From assembly GCA_030654175.1 (NCBI GenBank), contig JAURXZ010000005.1, positions 1 to 39,090 on the forward strand: a stretch of DNA of 39,090 nucleotides, read 5' to 3'. This document shows, one piece after another, positions 31,904 to 39,090 of the stretch. How positions within the stretch are numbered: the first letter of the stretch is position 1; each line of letters begins with the position of its first letter. The DNA is from Bacteroidia bacterium. Its GTDB lineage: Bacteria > Bacteroidota > Bacteroidia > 2-12-FULL-35-15. The translations under genes were made by a program, and so were the position numbers. Below the pieces are notes generated by a model. That model had not been told where the DNA came from. It worked only from the letters and a program-made list of their open reading frames with translations, and ran no database searches.

Positions 31904-32131
31904 ATGGGAAAAGGCGATAAAAAAAGCCGTAAAGGCAAAATTACTATGGGGTCTCATGGGGTTCTTAGACCAAGAAAAAAAGCGAAAGCTAAAGCAGCAT
32001 TAGCAGCTATAAAAGCTGGTACTCCTGTTAAAAAAGTAGCGGCAGTGAAAAAAGCAGCGACAACAGAAAAGGATGCAGCACCAAAAAAAGCAGCAGCACC
32101 AAAAAAAGCAGCAGCTAAAAAAGCGGAATAG
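31904..32131 (+). CDS. 30S ribosomal protein THX with a Lys/Ala-rich tail
   Basis: The N-terminal 26 residues (M-G-K-G-D-K-K-S-R-K-G-K-I, then G-S-H-G-V-L-R-P-R-K-K) match the small THX/S31-type protein of the 30S subunit found in Thermus and Bacteroidota. The rest of the 75 aa is a basic low-complexity tail of A-K-A-A-L-A, P-V-K-K-V-A-A and A-A-P-K-K-A-A units, similar to histone H1-like tails. The core fits a ribosomal role; the tail could contact rRNA or DNA nonspecifically. It has its own promoter and a strong bidirectional terminator shared with pdxH, so it is a single-gene transcript with signs of high expression. Confidence 0.85.
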   Translation: MGKGDKKSRKGKITMGSHGVLRPRKKAKAKAALAAIKAGTPVKKVAAVKKAATTEKDAAPKKAAAPKKAAAKKAE

Positions 32132-32149
32132 ATAACCCGAATCAAAGAA

Positions 32150-32185
32150 AAATCCCTCATTAAAAAAATTAATGAGGGATTTTTG
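32150..32185. terminator. Bidirectional terminator between the THX gene and pdxH
   Basis: AAATCCCTCATTAA pairs perfectly with TTAATGAGGGATTT (right arm 32169-32182), flanked by A-rich and T-rich tracts. It serves both convergent genes. Confidence 0.92.
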
Positions 32186-32205
32186 TTTCTAGCTGTTTTT
32201 GAAGA

Positions 32206-32856
32206 TCATGGAGCCAATCGTTCAATTTTCCAATTATTATTTTCCATTGAATATAAAATGCGGTCGTGTAAACGGTTTGGGCGGCCTTGCCAAAACTCAA
32301 TGGTAGAGGGTTTTAACAGGTAACCTCCCCAATGTGGTGGCCGGGGAACATTTTCATCCGGATATTGTAAAGAAATTTTTTCAAATTCTTTGTTTAATAC
32401 TTCCCGATTTATAATTTTTTTGCTTTGTTCAGAAGTCCACGCGCCTAATTTACTTTCCCTCGGACGACTGTTAAAATATAGATCAGATTCTTCAGAAGAT
32501 TGTTTTTGTACCACGCCTTCAATGCGTATTTGTCGCTCTAATTCCGGCCAGAAAAATAATAAGGCACAATTAGGATTTTCTTCTATTTCTGAACCTTTTC
32601 TGCTGTTATAATTGCTATAATAAACAAAACCGATTTCAGAAAAATTTCGTAACAATACAATTCTGGCAGATGGTTTTCCTTCTTTAGTGGCAGAACATAA
32701 GGTCATTGCGTTAGGGTCAATTACCTGAGCAGCAACAGCCTCTTCAAACCATTTTGCAAATTGAAAAAATGGGTTTTCAATTACATCGTGTTCATCCAAT
32801 GTTTCTTTTGCAAAATCGTGGCGAATTGAATTTAAATAATTTCTAAGATCTTCCAT
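32206..32856 (-). CDS. pdxH: Pyridoxamine 5'-phosphate oxidase
   Basis: PdxH is an FMN enzyme that oxidises pyridoxine/pyridoxamine phosphate to PLP with oxygen. The chosen ATG at 32856 gives 216 aa and the family N-terminus M-E-D-L-R-N-Y-L; the frame is open 16 codons upstream to 32904, but that part is unlike the family. Conserved parts are P-S-A-R-I-V-L-L-R, F-V-Y-Y-S-N-Y-N-S-R-K-G, R-Q-I-R-I-E-G, F-N-S-R-P-R-E-S-K-L-G-A-W-T-S-E-Q-S and the C-terminal W-G-G-Y, P-x-x-I-E-F-W-Q-G-R-x-x-R-L-H-D-R. All FMN and substrate contacts appear intact. It is the last gene of the minus-strand run, following a PLP-dependent class IV aminotransferase. Confidence 0.96.
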   Translation of the reverse strand: MEDLRNYLNSIRHDFAKETLDEHDVIENPFFQFAKWFEEAVAAQVIDPNAMTLCSATKEGKPSARIVLLRNFSEIGFVYYSNYNSRKGSEIEENPNCALLFFWPELERQIRIEGVVQKQSSEESDLYFNSRPRESKLGAWTSEQSKKIINREVLNKEFEKISLQYPDENVPRPPHWGGYLLKPSTIEFWQGRPNRLHDRILYSMENNNWKIERLAP

Positions 32857-32955
32857 GTTTTTTTTATTGGAGATTGGTGATTTGGAGAAGTGAAGAGATT
32901 GCAATGTTCTAAATAAATTCCTTTCCTTTTTTCTTTTCTCTATTTCTCTATTTTC

Positions 32956-33801
32956 TTAATTCCTGATTAATTCATTTAGTTTTTCCAGCAATTTTTTTGA
33001 TGTATCATTAAAATATTTTTTTTGTTTGTAGGCAACCACCCAACGAATACCATTGATGGCATTGGTTAAAAACAATTCATCAGCCCCCAACAATACATTT
33101 TGCATAATTGATAATTCATATACTGCTATACGATTTGCTTTTGCAAGTTCAATGATTTTTTTACGCATCACTCCATCAACACAACCATCTGCAATAGGAG
33201 AAGTATACAATACGCCATTTTTTACAGCAAATATATTGGAACTGATCGCCTCAGTAATAATACCTTTATCATTTACCAGTATACATTCATCCAAAGAGTT
33301 TTGCTTTTTAAAAACACCAGCCATCACGTATACAGCGCAATTCGCTGATTTTATAGAGGATAAAGCGCTTTGCGATTTTTTTAGTTCAGTATAAAGATCC
33401 ACTGAATAACCTTTGGCATTAAGTTCATAACCTACTGTTTCTAATGAATTTATTTCAATTAGGTAGGAGACAGTATTAACATCAGGCGCATAAAAACCGC
33501 CCGGGTTTCTGTAAATAGTAAGCTTTATACGTCCATCAGAAGTGACCCCATTTTTTTTTGCAAGCGCTAAGATTGCATGTTCAAAAAATGCTTCATTAAA
33601 AAGTGGGTTGATCTGCATTTTTAAAACCTCCATCCCAATTGACAAACGTTCCAAATGATCTTTTAAAAATTGTGGAGAATAATTGGTGATACGAATGGTT
33701 TCAAACAACGCATCACCATAGCAAAATGCTCTGTTATTAGCGGTAAACAGAGGTTGGTCAGCAGGTAAGTGAGTTCCGTTGTGATCTATGAATTGTTGCA
33801 T
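32956..33801 (-). CDS. Class IV aminotransferase (PabC/BCAT-like)
   Basis: A PLP fold-type IV enzyme, 281 aa. The N-terminal R-A-F-C-Y-G-D-A-L-F-E-T-I-R is the family start. The PLP lysine is K151 in S-S-I-K-S-A-N, followed by T-E-A-I-S-S-N-I-F (E184) and L-T-N-A-I-N-G-I-R-W-V. The length and the G-D-A-L-F-E-T phrase suit 4-amino-4-deoxychorismate lyase (PabC), which makes p-aminobenzoate for folate, better than branched-chain aminotransferases of about 300-360 aa. No pabAB genes are nearby, so the assignment stays open (PabC, D-amino-acid transaminase or BCAT-like). The gene lies 99 bases upstream of pdxH on the same strand. Confidence 0.85.
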   Translation of the reverse strand: MQQFIDHNGTHLPADQPLFTANNRAFCYGDALFETIRITNYSPQFLKDHLERLSIGMEVLKMQINPLFNEAFFEHAILALAKKNGVTSDGRIKLTIYRNPGGFYAPDVNTVSYLIEINSLETVGYELNAKGYSVDLYTELKKSQSALSSIKSANCAVYVMAGVFKKQNSLDECILVNDKGIITEAISSNIFAVKNGVLYTSPIADGCVDGVMRKKIIELAKANRIAVYELSIMQNVLLGADELFLTNAINGIRWVVAYKQKKYFNDTSKKLLEKLNELIRN

Positions 33802-33893
33802 TGTAATTATTAATAGGCCTATTTATGATCTTTACATGCCCTGGGCTTTAAATAAGTAAACCCATCGGGCCAAATAAATTTGTTTTGTTTTTT

Positions 33894-34379
33894 TTAATGC
33901 ACTATTTGATCCAAAATTGTTTTCAATGAAATATTGGCTTCAATTAAAATGCCTTTCACCCCTGCTTTTTCTGCGGCTTCTACATCGCGTTCTTTGTCAC
34001 CAATAAAATATGATTTTGAAGCATCAATATCAAAACGTGCTAATGCTTTTTCTACAAATAATGAATCGGGTTTACGACATATGCAACGGCCAACATCTGG
34101 ATGATGAACGCAATAATAAATTTCAGAAAGAGCGATATTATTTTTGTTCAATTCTTCCACTAAAAACTTATGCAAAACTTCTACTTCACTTTGTTTATAT
34201 AACTCTTTTGCAATGCCACTTTGATTAGAAACAACAATAAGCAAATATCCCATTTGCCGGAACATTTGCAATACTTCTATCAGATCAGGTAAAATTACAA
34301 AATCCTCTAATTTGTGTGTATAGCCTCGCTCCACATTTATTACTCCATCTCTGTCTAAAAATATTGCTTTATTCTTCAA
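33894..34379 (-). CDS. gmhB: D-glycero-D-manno-heptose 1,7-bisphosphate 7-phosphatase
   Basis: A HAD-superfamily phosphatase of 161 aa. The DxD nucleophile pair is D9 and D11 in F-L-D-R-D-G-V-I-N. Further motifs are V-V-S-N-Q-S-G-I-A and F-I-G-D-K-E-R-D-V-E-A-A. A zinc loop (C90-V-H92 and C99-I-C101) marks it as GmhB rather than a generic histidinol-phosphatase. GmhB makes heptose 1-phosphate for ADP-heptose, used in lipopolysaccharide core. Other heptose genes are not adjacent here. Related proteins include HisB-N, which lacks part of this loop arrangement. The gene is 92 bases upstream of the class IV aminotransferase gene. Confidence 0.9.
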   Translation of the reverse strand: MKNKAIFLDRDGVINVERGYTHKLEDFVILPDLIEVLQMFRQMGYLLIVVSNQSGIAKELYKQSEVEVLHKFLVEELNKNNIALSEIYYCVHHPDVGRCICRKPDSLFVEKALARFDIDASKSYFIGDKERDVEAAEKAGVKGILIEANISLKTILDQIVH

Positions 34380-34397
34380 GGTTATATGAATTACTTA

Positions 34398-34434
34398 TGA
34401 TTCGACAAGCCTCACCAAAGGTTTTAACGAATCA
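34398..34434 (-). terminator. Hairpin between the GNAT gene and gmhB
   Basis: TGATTCG (34398-34404) pairs perfectly with CGAATCA (34428-34434), with inner CCT/AGG pairing. It could end or attenuate the transcript from the GNAT gene towards gmhB. No clear T-run. Confidence 0.4.
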
Positions 34435-34453
34435 CGGATTTATATAAATTAAC

Positions 34454-35005
34454 TTATTGTTTTCGATCTTCGTATTCGCTTTTAAGTAAAGAGAAAACTA
34501 ATGAGTCTTCCATTACAAGGTTTTTATTGTAATGTTCTCTTAGGTGTCCTTCTTGTTTAAAATTTAATTTCTGAATTACTTTTAAGGAAGGTATATTATT
34601 AGGCTCAACATATACCTCTATTCTATTTAAATCCATTTTTTTGAATCCGTATTCAACTATTGACAATATGGCTTCTGTCATTATGCCTTTTTTCTTAAAT
34701 TCCTCGTTCGTCAACGTATAACCAATTTCTGCTCGACTATGGTCGAGATACCATGAATGATAGCCGCACCATCCTATTATGCTTTCAGTTGTTTTGTCTA
34801 TTAGCTGAAAATAAAGAAAGGATCTATTAAATGTTGAAATCCCTTTTTCGTATTTCTCTTTTTCTTTTTTTAATTCCAGGTCAGAATTAATATCAAAAAA
34901 TATTTTTATTTCATCATCCGAAAAATTCTCAAAAACATAAGTGAAAACATCAGGAGTTAATTTCCTCAGTTTTAACCTATCAGTTAGTAATATTTCAAAT
35001 TGCAT
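34454..35005 (-). CDS. GNAT-family N-acetyltransferase (RimJ/RimL-like)
   Basis: The 183 aa product belongs to the acetyl-CoA-dependent GNAT superfamily. Visible parts are the N-terminal T-D-R-L-K-L-R-K-L-T, the strand I-I-G-W-C-G-Y-H-S-W, A-E-I-G-Y-T-L, then the acetyl-CoA loop region F-K-K-K-G-I-M-T-E-A, and N-N-I-P-S-L-K-V-I-Q-K-L-N-F at the end. The last phrase is typical of RimJ/RimL-type N-terminal alanine acetyltransferases of ribosomal proteins and of many of unknown substrate. The pyrophosphate-binding loop is less regular than R-G-x-G-x-A, as in many RimJ-like members. Substrate unknown. Confidence 0.9.
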   Translation of the reverse strand: MQFEILLTDRLKLRKLTPDVFTYVFENFSDDEIKIFFDINSDLELKKEKEKYEKGISTFNRSFLYFQLIDKTTESIIGWCGYHSWYLDHSRAEIGYTLTNEEFKKKGIMTEAILSIVEYGFKKMDLNRIEVYVEPNNIPSLKVIQKLNFKQEGHLREHYNKNLVMEDSLVFSLLKSEYEDRKQ

Positions 35006-35042
35006 ATTTTAATTTTCAAATGTTGGGCCTTTTTTCAATTCA

Positions 35043-35657
35043 TTATCTTGCTATTTGCTCAATAAAGGATTGCAATAAAGTTGGTTTTAAAATCAGGGTA
35101 AATGCGATACCAAACACCGCTCCCCAAAAATGGGCATCATGCCCTATATTGCCTTGTCCGCGTTTTGCTAAATAGTATTCTATTCCAAGAAAAATTAATC
35201 CGAACAGATATGCAGGGATAGGTATTGGTAAAATTAATAACATTAATTTTTGAGTAGGAGCAAGGATTATAAATGCAAAGATCACTGCTGAAACTGCCCC
35301 CGAAGCGCCCAAAGCATTATAGTAAATGTCATTCTTGTGTTTTTCATAGGAATACAATGAGGACATTGCTAAGCCACCAACGTAAAGCAGAACAAAGAAT
35401 AATATCCCTTTTGCCCCGAAGACATCATCGTCTTGATACATTTGCTCAACATTTCCTCCAAACATATATAAAGAGAACATATTAAATGCAAGGTGCATCC
35501 AATCAGCATGTATCAAACCATTCGAAAAAAAGCGATACCACTCTTTTCGTTTATGGATCATATAGGCGTTAAACATCAATTTATTTTTCAACGAATGGTT
35601 ATCCATTGAAATGATAGATACGAGTACTGTAATGGCGATAATGATGATTGTGATCAT
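35043..35657 (-). CDS. Rhomboid family intramembrane serine protease
   Basis: The 204 aa product has six predicted helices, the compact form of rhomboids. The catalytic dyad is Ser119 in G-A-S-G (117-120) and His176 in D-A-H-F-W-G-A. Asn59 in H-A-D-W-M-H-L-A-F-N-M-F is the conserved oxyanion residue, with His55 before it. Substrates are unknown; bacterial rhomboids cleave membrane proteins near the outer face. It is followed 37 bases later by the GNAT gene, so the two probably share a transcript. Confidence 0.94.
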   Translation of the reverse strand: MITIIIIAITVLVSIISMDNHSLKNKLMFNAYMIHKRKEWYRFFSNGLIHADWMHLAFNMFSLYMFGGNVEQMYQDDDVFGAKGILFFVLLYVGGLAMSSLYSYEKHKNDIYYNALGASGAVSAVIFAFIILAPTQKLMLLILPIPIPAYLFGLIFLGIEYYLAKRGQGNIGHDAHFWGAVFGIAFTLILKPTLLQSFIEQIAR

Positions 35658-35751
35658 AGCTGTAAAGATAATAGAATTAGTTCATTAGTTTAAACCGACT
35701 AATTATTTTATAACTATTTCATTTACTGCTATTTTTTTATTTCACTTTTTA

Positions 35752-37572
35752 TTATTTGATCGTTTCCTGATAAAAACCCTTGGAATATTCTTCTGATTTA
35801 TTTTTTGGAATAGATAAGGATTGCCATTCGGTATTTTTAATTTGTTTTGCCAGGTAAACAATTTGTCCAATATGATAAGCGTAATGAGCCGTTTGTCGGT
35901 TCAGCGCCTGGGTTACAGTTAGTTTTTCACCACGTATAGTGATCGTTTTCACTAGATCGTTTTCATTCAGCGTATTAAGTGTATCTAAAAATACTTTCCA
36001 GCCTTTGTCCCAGGATTCCATCAATTGTTCTTTGGTTTGGCTATCTTCCACAAATTCAAAATCTCTGTTTCTGGTCAGTTTTTCACCGTCTGTTGTTAAA
36101 AAATTAGTCCATCTGGAGATCATATTTCCACTCAAATGTTTTATGATCACTGCAATACTATTCGATTCGGTATCCGGCTGATAATGGAAGTCTTCATCAT
36201 TTTTCAGCTGGGAAAAAGTTTTTTCCGCAAGTGTTTTGTAATTTTTAAATACGCCAATTGTATTTTCTAAAAAATGTTTTTCTAAACTCCTTTTACTTTT
36301 ACTTTTTTGTTTAATAATTAATCGCAGGGATTGGTCATAGGTAACATAATTCCAGGCCCAGTTTATAAACACGAACAAACGGTTTTTTATCCCTACAATT
36401 GACATAAGGTGAACAAACATCCAAATTATCCAGGCAAAAAAGCCGGAAAGTTTAAAATAGGGCAGATCAGCGACCGCTTTGTTTCTCCCAACAGTTGCCA
36501 TTGATCCTTTATCCTTATATGTAAATGGTTTCAGTGGTTTGTTCAGTAAAACGTTTTTCAGGTTTTTTGCGAGTAGATTGCCCTGTTGTATCGCCACTTG
36601 CGCCATTTGTGGATGGCCTTTTGGAAACTTTTCTTCTTCCATTAAGGCGATATCACCTACTGCAAAAATATTGGAATAACCTTCTATTTTATTGTACCTG
36701 TCAACTTTTATTCTGTTTGCTTTTGAAATGGAATCAGCCTTTAATCCCTCAATTTTATTTCCTATCACTCCTGCAGCCCATAGTAATGTGTTGGCCCTTA
36801 TCATTGACCCATCTGCTAAATAAACGTTTATTCCATCATAATCTTTTACCTGGGTATTAAGTGAAATTTTTACTCCTAATTTTTTCAAATACTTCTTTGC
36901 TTTATTTGATGCACTTTCCGACATGGTATTGAGTACCCTTGGTGCGCCTTCTAATAAATGTACATGCATCTTTTTAAAATCCAATTCAGGGTACTCTTTT
37001 GGCAAAACATATTTTTTCATTTCGGCCAGGGCACCGGAAACCTCAACTCCTGTTGGCCCCGCACCTACAACCACAATATTCATCAATCCCTTTCTTGCTT
37101 CAATATCTTCTGTTGTTAATGCGTTTTCATAATTTTGCAAAATAGTATTACGTAATGTCAGGGCTTCGGCTACCGATTTCATCGGCATAGCTTTTTCCAT
37201 CAGTTTAGAATTGCCAAAATAGTTAGTATCCGTACCTATTGCAATTACTAGATAATCATAATTGATTACTCCAATATTTGTATTGATTTGATTTTTATCT
37301 GCAATGATTTGGCTCACTTCGGCAATGCGGATGTGGATATTTTTTGTTTTCTGAAAAATTTTTCGCAGTGGAAATGAAATTGCGCTGGGTTCCAGACCTG
37401 ATGTGGCCACCTGATAAAGCAAAGGTTGAAATTGATGGTAATTGTTTTTATCAATTAATACAATTTGATAATCAGTTTTGGAAAGTTCACGAGCCAGTTT
37501 GAATCCGCCAAAGCCACCACCGATAATTACAATTCGCTTTTGGCTGGTTTTAGTTAAGTTGGCGTTCATCAT
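35752..37572 (-). CDS. Type II NADH dehydrogenase fused to a DinB/DUF1572 domain
   Basis: The 606 aa protein has two parts in one frame. Residues 1-425 are an NDH-2-like FAD oxidoreductase: G-G-G-F-G-G (18-23), G-A-G-P-T-G-V-E (170-177), L-L-W-A-A-G-V, F-A-V-G-D (303-307), and a hydrophobic C-terminal anchor at about 376-405. It would oxidise NADH and reduce quinone at the inner membrane without pumping protons. Residues about 433-602 match a complete DinB-fold DUF1572 domain: F-L-E-N-T-I near its start, I-I-K-H-L-S-G-N-M (His479) and H-Y-A-Y-H (His563, His567), which could form the metal site, ending L-S-I-P-K. Each domain is normally a separate protein. A minus-strand -7-like box (TAATTTCG) lies about 20 bases upstream. 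Confidence 0.88.
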   Translation of the reverse strand: MMNANLTKTSQKRIVIIGGGFGGFKLARELSKTDYQIVLIDKNNYHQFQPLLYQVATSGLEPSAISFPLRKIFQKTKNIHIRIAEVSQIIADKNQINTNIGVINYDYLVIAIGTDTNYFGNSKLMEKAMPMKSVAEALTLRNTILQNYENALTTEDIEARKGLMNIVVVGAGPTGVEVSGALAEMKKYVLPKEYPELDFKKMHVHLLEGAPRVLNTMSESASNKAKKYLKKLGVKISLNTQVKDYDGINVYLADGSMIRANTLLWAAGVIGNKIEGLKADSISKANRIKVDRYNKIEGYSNIFAVGDIALMEEEKFPKGHPQMAQVAIQQGNLLAKNLKNVLLNKPLKPFTYKDKGSMATVGRNKAVADLPYFKLSGFFAWIIWMFVHLMSIVGIKNRLFVFINWAWNYVTYDQSLRLIIKQKSKSKRSLEKHFLENTIGVFKNYKTLAEKTFSQLKNDEDFHYQPDTESNSIAVIIKHLSGNMISRWTNFLTTDGEKLTRNRDFEFVEDSQTKEQLMESWDKGWKVFLDTLNTLNENDLVKTITIRGEKLTVTQALNRQTAHYAYHIGQIVYLAKQIKNTEWQSLSIPKNKSEEYSKGFYQETIK

Positions 37573-37732
37573 TGTTGAGTTTTTTGTATCGAAATTAACG
37601 ATAATATTGTTTTATAAATCAAATATTGAGATGGATATTTTTATTCTATTGCACCAATATGTTACCATAACTTGATAAGTATTAAAAATGTTGATGTTCT
37701 ATCAATTGTCCGGAATATTCGTTAAAAAATTA

Positions 37733-37758
37733 CGTACTTACCCCTATAAAGGATTTTT
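37733..37758 (+). repeat. Left terminal inverted repeat of the IS
   Basis: Begins CGTACTTACCCC and continues TATAAAGGATTTTT. It matches the reverse complement of 39065-39090 at 25 of 26 positions. The exact outer boundary may extend a base or two further. Confidence 0.9.
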
Positions 37759-37792
37759 ATTATATTTAACTTATTAGTAATCAGCAAATAGA

Positions 37793-38764
37793 ATGAATAT
37801 TTTAGAAATAAGCAAAAATTACAATACTCAAGCCAAATGTATTGCTAAACTTGAAAAATTGCGATGGGGGAAATCTGTAATGTGTCCTTATTGCGATTCA
37901 AAACGCAATAGAGCTGTTAAAAGCGAAGCAGGTCGCCATTCTTGTAAAAGTTGTAAAAGGTCGTTTACCGTGTTAATTGATACCATTTTTGAAAGTTCTC
38001 GTTTACCGTTACCACAATGGTTTATGATTATAGGGCTTGTTTTAAATGCTAAAAGTGGACTTGCTGCAAAGGAGATTCAACGAAATATCGGCTGTACTTA
38101 TAAGACTGCATATTACGTTGCTATGCGTATTAGGATAGGGATGTTGATGCCAAATACAAAACTACATGGCATTATTGAAATGGATGAAAGTTATTTTGGA
38201 GGGAAAGCACGAAAGGCTCACAAAATATCCGATAGTGATACGAGCATCGGTGGCGAAACGATAACTTTAAAAAGAGGTAGAGGAACTAATAAAATTTCGG
38301 TCGCAGGAATGGTTCAGCGTAAAGGAATGGTAAAAACGCAAGTAATGGAAAAACTTACTAAGCGTAATTTATTAGCAATGCTTAAACACTATGCGAGTAA
38401 GGATAATTCAATACTTGTAACCGATGGTTTTAAATCATATAAGGAACTTGAAACATATATTGATAGACTTGAAATAAACCACTCAAAGTCTTTTAGCAAA
38501 GGGATTGTGCACGTAAACACAATTGAAAATTTTTGGGGTTCGATTAAAAATGGTGTCAAAGGAAGTTATAGAGCAATAAGCAAAAAGTATTTACCATTCT
38601 ATTTAGTAGAGTTTGAATGGAAATTTAACCATAGAAACTTTAGAGGTAATCAATTAGATGAATACCTTAAAAAAGCGGTAACTCATCAAAAGGAATTAGA
38701 ATATTGGAAAGCTGAATCAACTGAACAAGTGAAGGATATAGCTTATGAAAAACAAAAAGAATAG
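37793..38764 (+). CDS. IS1595-family (ISXO2-like) transposase
   Basis: A 323 aa DDE-type transposase. The N-terminus carries a zinc ribbon (C-P-Y-C, then C-K-S-C), typical of the family, followed by a helix-turn-helix-like region (A-A-K-E-I-Q-R-N-I-G). The catalytic core shows E-M-D-E-S-Y-F-G-G-K for the first Asp, V-T-D-G-F-K-S-Y for the second, and H-V-N-T-I-E-N-F-W-G-S-I-K for the third acidic position. The C-terminal part (F-E-W-K-F-N-H-R-N) is also standard. The gene is intact, with no frameshift, and the inverted repeats are well matched, so the element may be active. Confidence 0.95.
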   Translation: MNILEISKNYNTQAKCIAKLEKLRWGKSVMCPYCDSKRNRAVKSEAGRHSCKSCKRSFTVLIDTIFESSRLPLPQWFMIIGLVLNAKSGLAAKEIQRNIGCTYKTAYYVAMRIRIGMLMPNTKLHGIIEMDESYFGGKARKAHKISDSDTSIGGETITLKRGRGTNKISVAGMVQRKGMVKTQVMEKLTKRNLLAMLKHYASKDNSILVTDGFKSYKELETYIDRLEINHSKSFSKGIVHVNTIENFWGSIKNGVKGSYRAISKKYLPFYLVEFEWKFNHRNFRGNQLDEYLKKAVTHQKELEYWKAESTEQVKDIAYEKQKE

Positions 38765-38777
38765 TTCTTTAAATTTA

Positions 38778-38806
38778 AAAGGCATACTCTGTTAAAGTAT
38801 GCCTTT
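38778..38806 (+). terminator. Terminator of the transposase gene
   Basis: AAAGGCATACT (38778-38788) pairs perfectly with AGTATGCCTTT (38796-38806) around a seven-base loop. It lies 13 bases after the stop codon. Confidence 0.85.
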
Positions 38807-38899
38807 ATAAAGGGTGACGAAATTGTGTGTATCACGAACGGTAAATTATTGTTGAGAATAATTCTACGTTCTTTCGTTCCTTTTCTGTGGCTTATGGGC

Positions 38900-39013
38900 T
38901 TATGCCTTACATTGGCATCTGCAAATAGCGGAGATAATTATAGCAATCGCAATACTATATGCTATTATTTTACCTTCGCTACCATTAGCTCGGATGTTAT
39001 TAAAATTTAACAT
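38900..39013 (-). CDS. Possible 37-residue membrane peptide inside the IS
   Basis: A minus-strand ORF starts at ATG 39013 and ends TAA at 38902-38900. A perfect -7 box (TATATTTG, 39025-39018) lies four bases before the ATG. The product has a polar start (M-L-N-F-N-N-I-R-A-N-G), a hydrophobic stretch (I-I-A-Y-S-I-A-I-A-I-I-I-S-A) and a Cys-rich tail (I-C-R-C-Q-C-K-A). It could be a small membrane peptide or chance. No family is recognised. An overlapping plus-strand ORF starting GTG at 38825 is judged less likely. Confidence 0.3.
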   Translation of the reverse strand: MLNFNNIRANGSEGKIIAYSIAIAIIISAICRCQCKA

Positions 39014-39017
39014 AGGA

Positions 39018-39025
39018 CAAATATA
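39018..39025 (-). promoter_or_regulatory. Predicted -7 box inside the IS, reading inward
   Basis: On the minus strand TATATTTG, a full consensus match, directed into the element and towards the 37-residue ORF. A transcript from here could also run antisense to the transposase gene. Confidence 0.4.
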
Positions 39026-39064
39026 ATGACTATTACGAATAAATAAACCGTTATAGATATAAAC

Positions 39065-39090
39065 AAAAATCCTTTATAGGGATAAGTACG
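39065..39090 (-). repeat. Right terminal inverted repeat of the IS
   Basis: Ends CCTTTATAGGGATAAGTACG. The window stops at the outer end of this repeat. Confidence 0.9.

Larger units (their letters stand above)
37733..39090 (+). mobile_element. IS1595-family insertion sequence, reaching the window edge
   Basis: An element of at least 1358 bp, with left and right inverted repeats, one transposase gene and a 3' region of about 300 bases. The left end borders the spacer after the NADH dehydrogenase gene. The right end coincides with the last base of the window, so the target duplication cannot be checked. Confidence 0.88.

Noticed and set aside
32857-32904. Earlier start for PdxH
   Set aside because: The extra 16 residues are not family-like; M-E-D-L-R-N-Y-L at 32856 matches.
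38825-39010. Plus-strand 61-residue ORF in the IS
   Set aside because: It starts with GTG, has no promoter box, follows the transposase terminator and lacks recognisable features. The minus-strand ORF with a promoter box is a better, though weak, candidate.
1-39090. tRNA, rRNA or known riboswitch
   Set aside because: No cloverleaf with a TTCGAAT-type T-loop in context, no rRNA motifs and no recognisable riboswitch core in the spacers on either strand.

Overview
This is an AT-rich chromosomal window from a member of the Bacteroidota, most likely class Bacteroidia; I cannot name the genus. Three things support this. Several promoters match the Bacteroidota -7 consensus TAnnTTTG, while Shine-Dalgarno sequences are rare. 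Many products are typical of the phylum: Bacteroidota-type UvrA, ribosomal protein THX, small lipoproteins, beta-barrels with thrombospondin type 3 (TSP3) repeats, and a conserved secreted protein usually mislabelled asparagine synthetase B. Signal peptides often end in A-Q or S-Q. I found no rRNA, tRNA, CRISPR array or prophage.

Layout. Positions 1-7255 hold the 3' end of purC, a lytic transglycosylase, rmlC, a sodium:solute symporter, a coiled-coil lipoprotein, a serine beta-lactamase-like lipoprotein, a small RRM protein and a secreted barrel-like protein. uvrA and a LOG-family hydrolase follow (7380-11115). Positions 11308-19746 form an all-plus-strand cell-envelope locus. It has three tandem paralogues (beta-barrel, TSP3, C-terminal EF-hand), then a protein with two copies of one extracellular-type domain joined by Thr/Pro/Glu and Glu/Pro/Thr/Lys linkers and ending in SPOR. 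The last gene is a fourth barrel relative carrying TSP3, a carboxypeptidase-regulatory-like domain and three SPOR-like domains. A repeat-filled gap (19747-20265) separates this locus from the conserved secreted protein, dnaB and an rhlE-type helicase.

Positions 24929-32131 carry a decayed gene, a porin-like protein, an SLC13 transporter, a small lipoprotein, fmt, an HU gene, an arginase/agmatinase-family gene, trmH and the THX gene. A minus-strand run (37572 down to 32206) encodes a type II NADH dehydrogenase fused to a DinB/DUF1572 domain, a rhomboid protease, a GNAT acetyltransferase, GmhB, a class IV aminotransferase and PdxH. The window ends in a nearly complete IS1595-family element whose right inverted repeat is the last sequence present.

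The best candidate for an undescribed system is the 11308-19746 locus. Its parts suggest an outer-membrane, calcium-binding assembly tied to peptidoglycan through SPOR domains; this is inference from domain content and order. Other unusual items are a folded intergenic repeat whose two copies differ by matched changes in both arms of a stem, a long palindrome at 11154-11220, promoters almost touching start codons, and the NADH dehydrogenase-DinB fusion.
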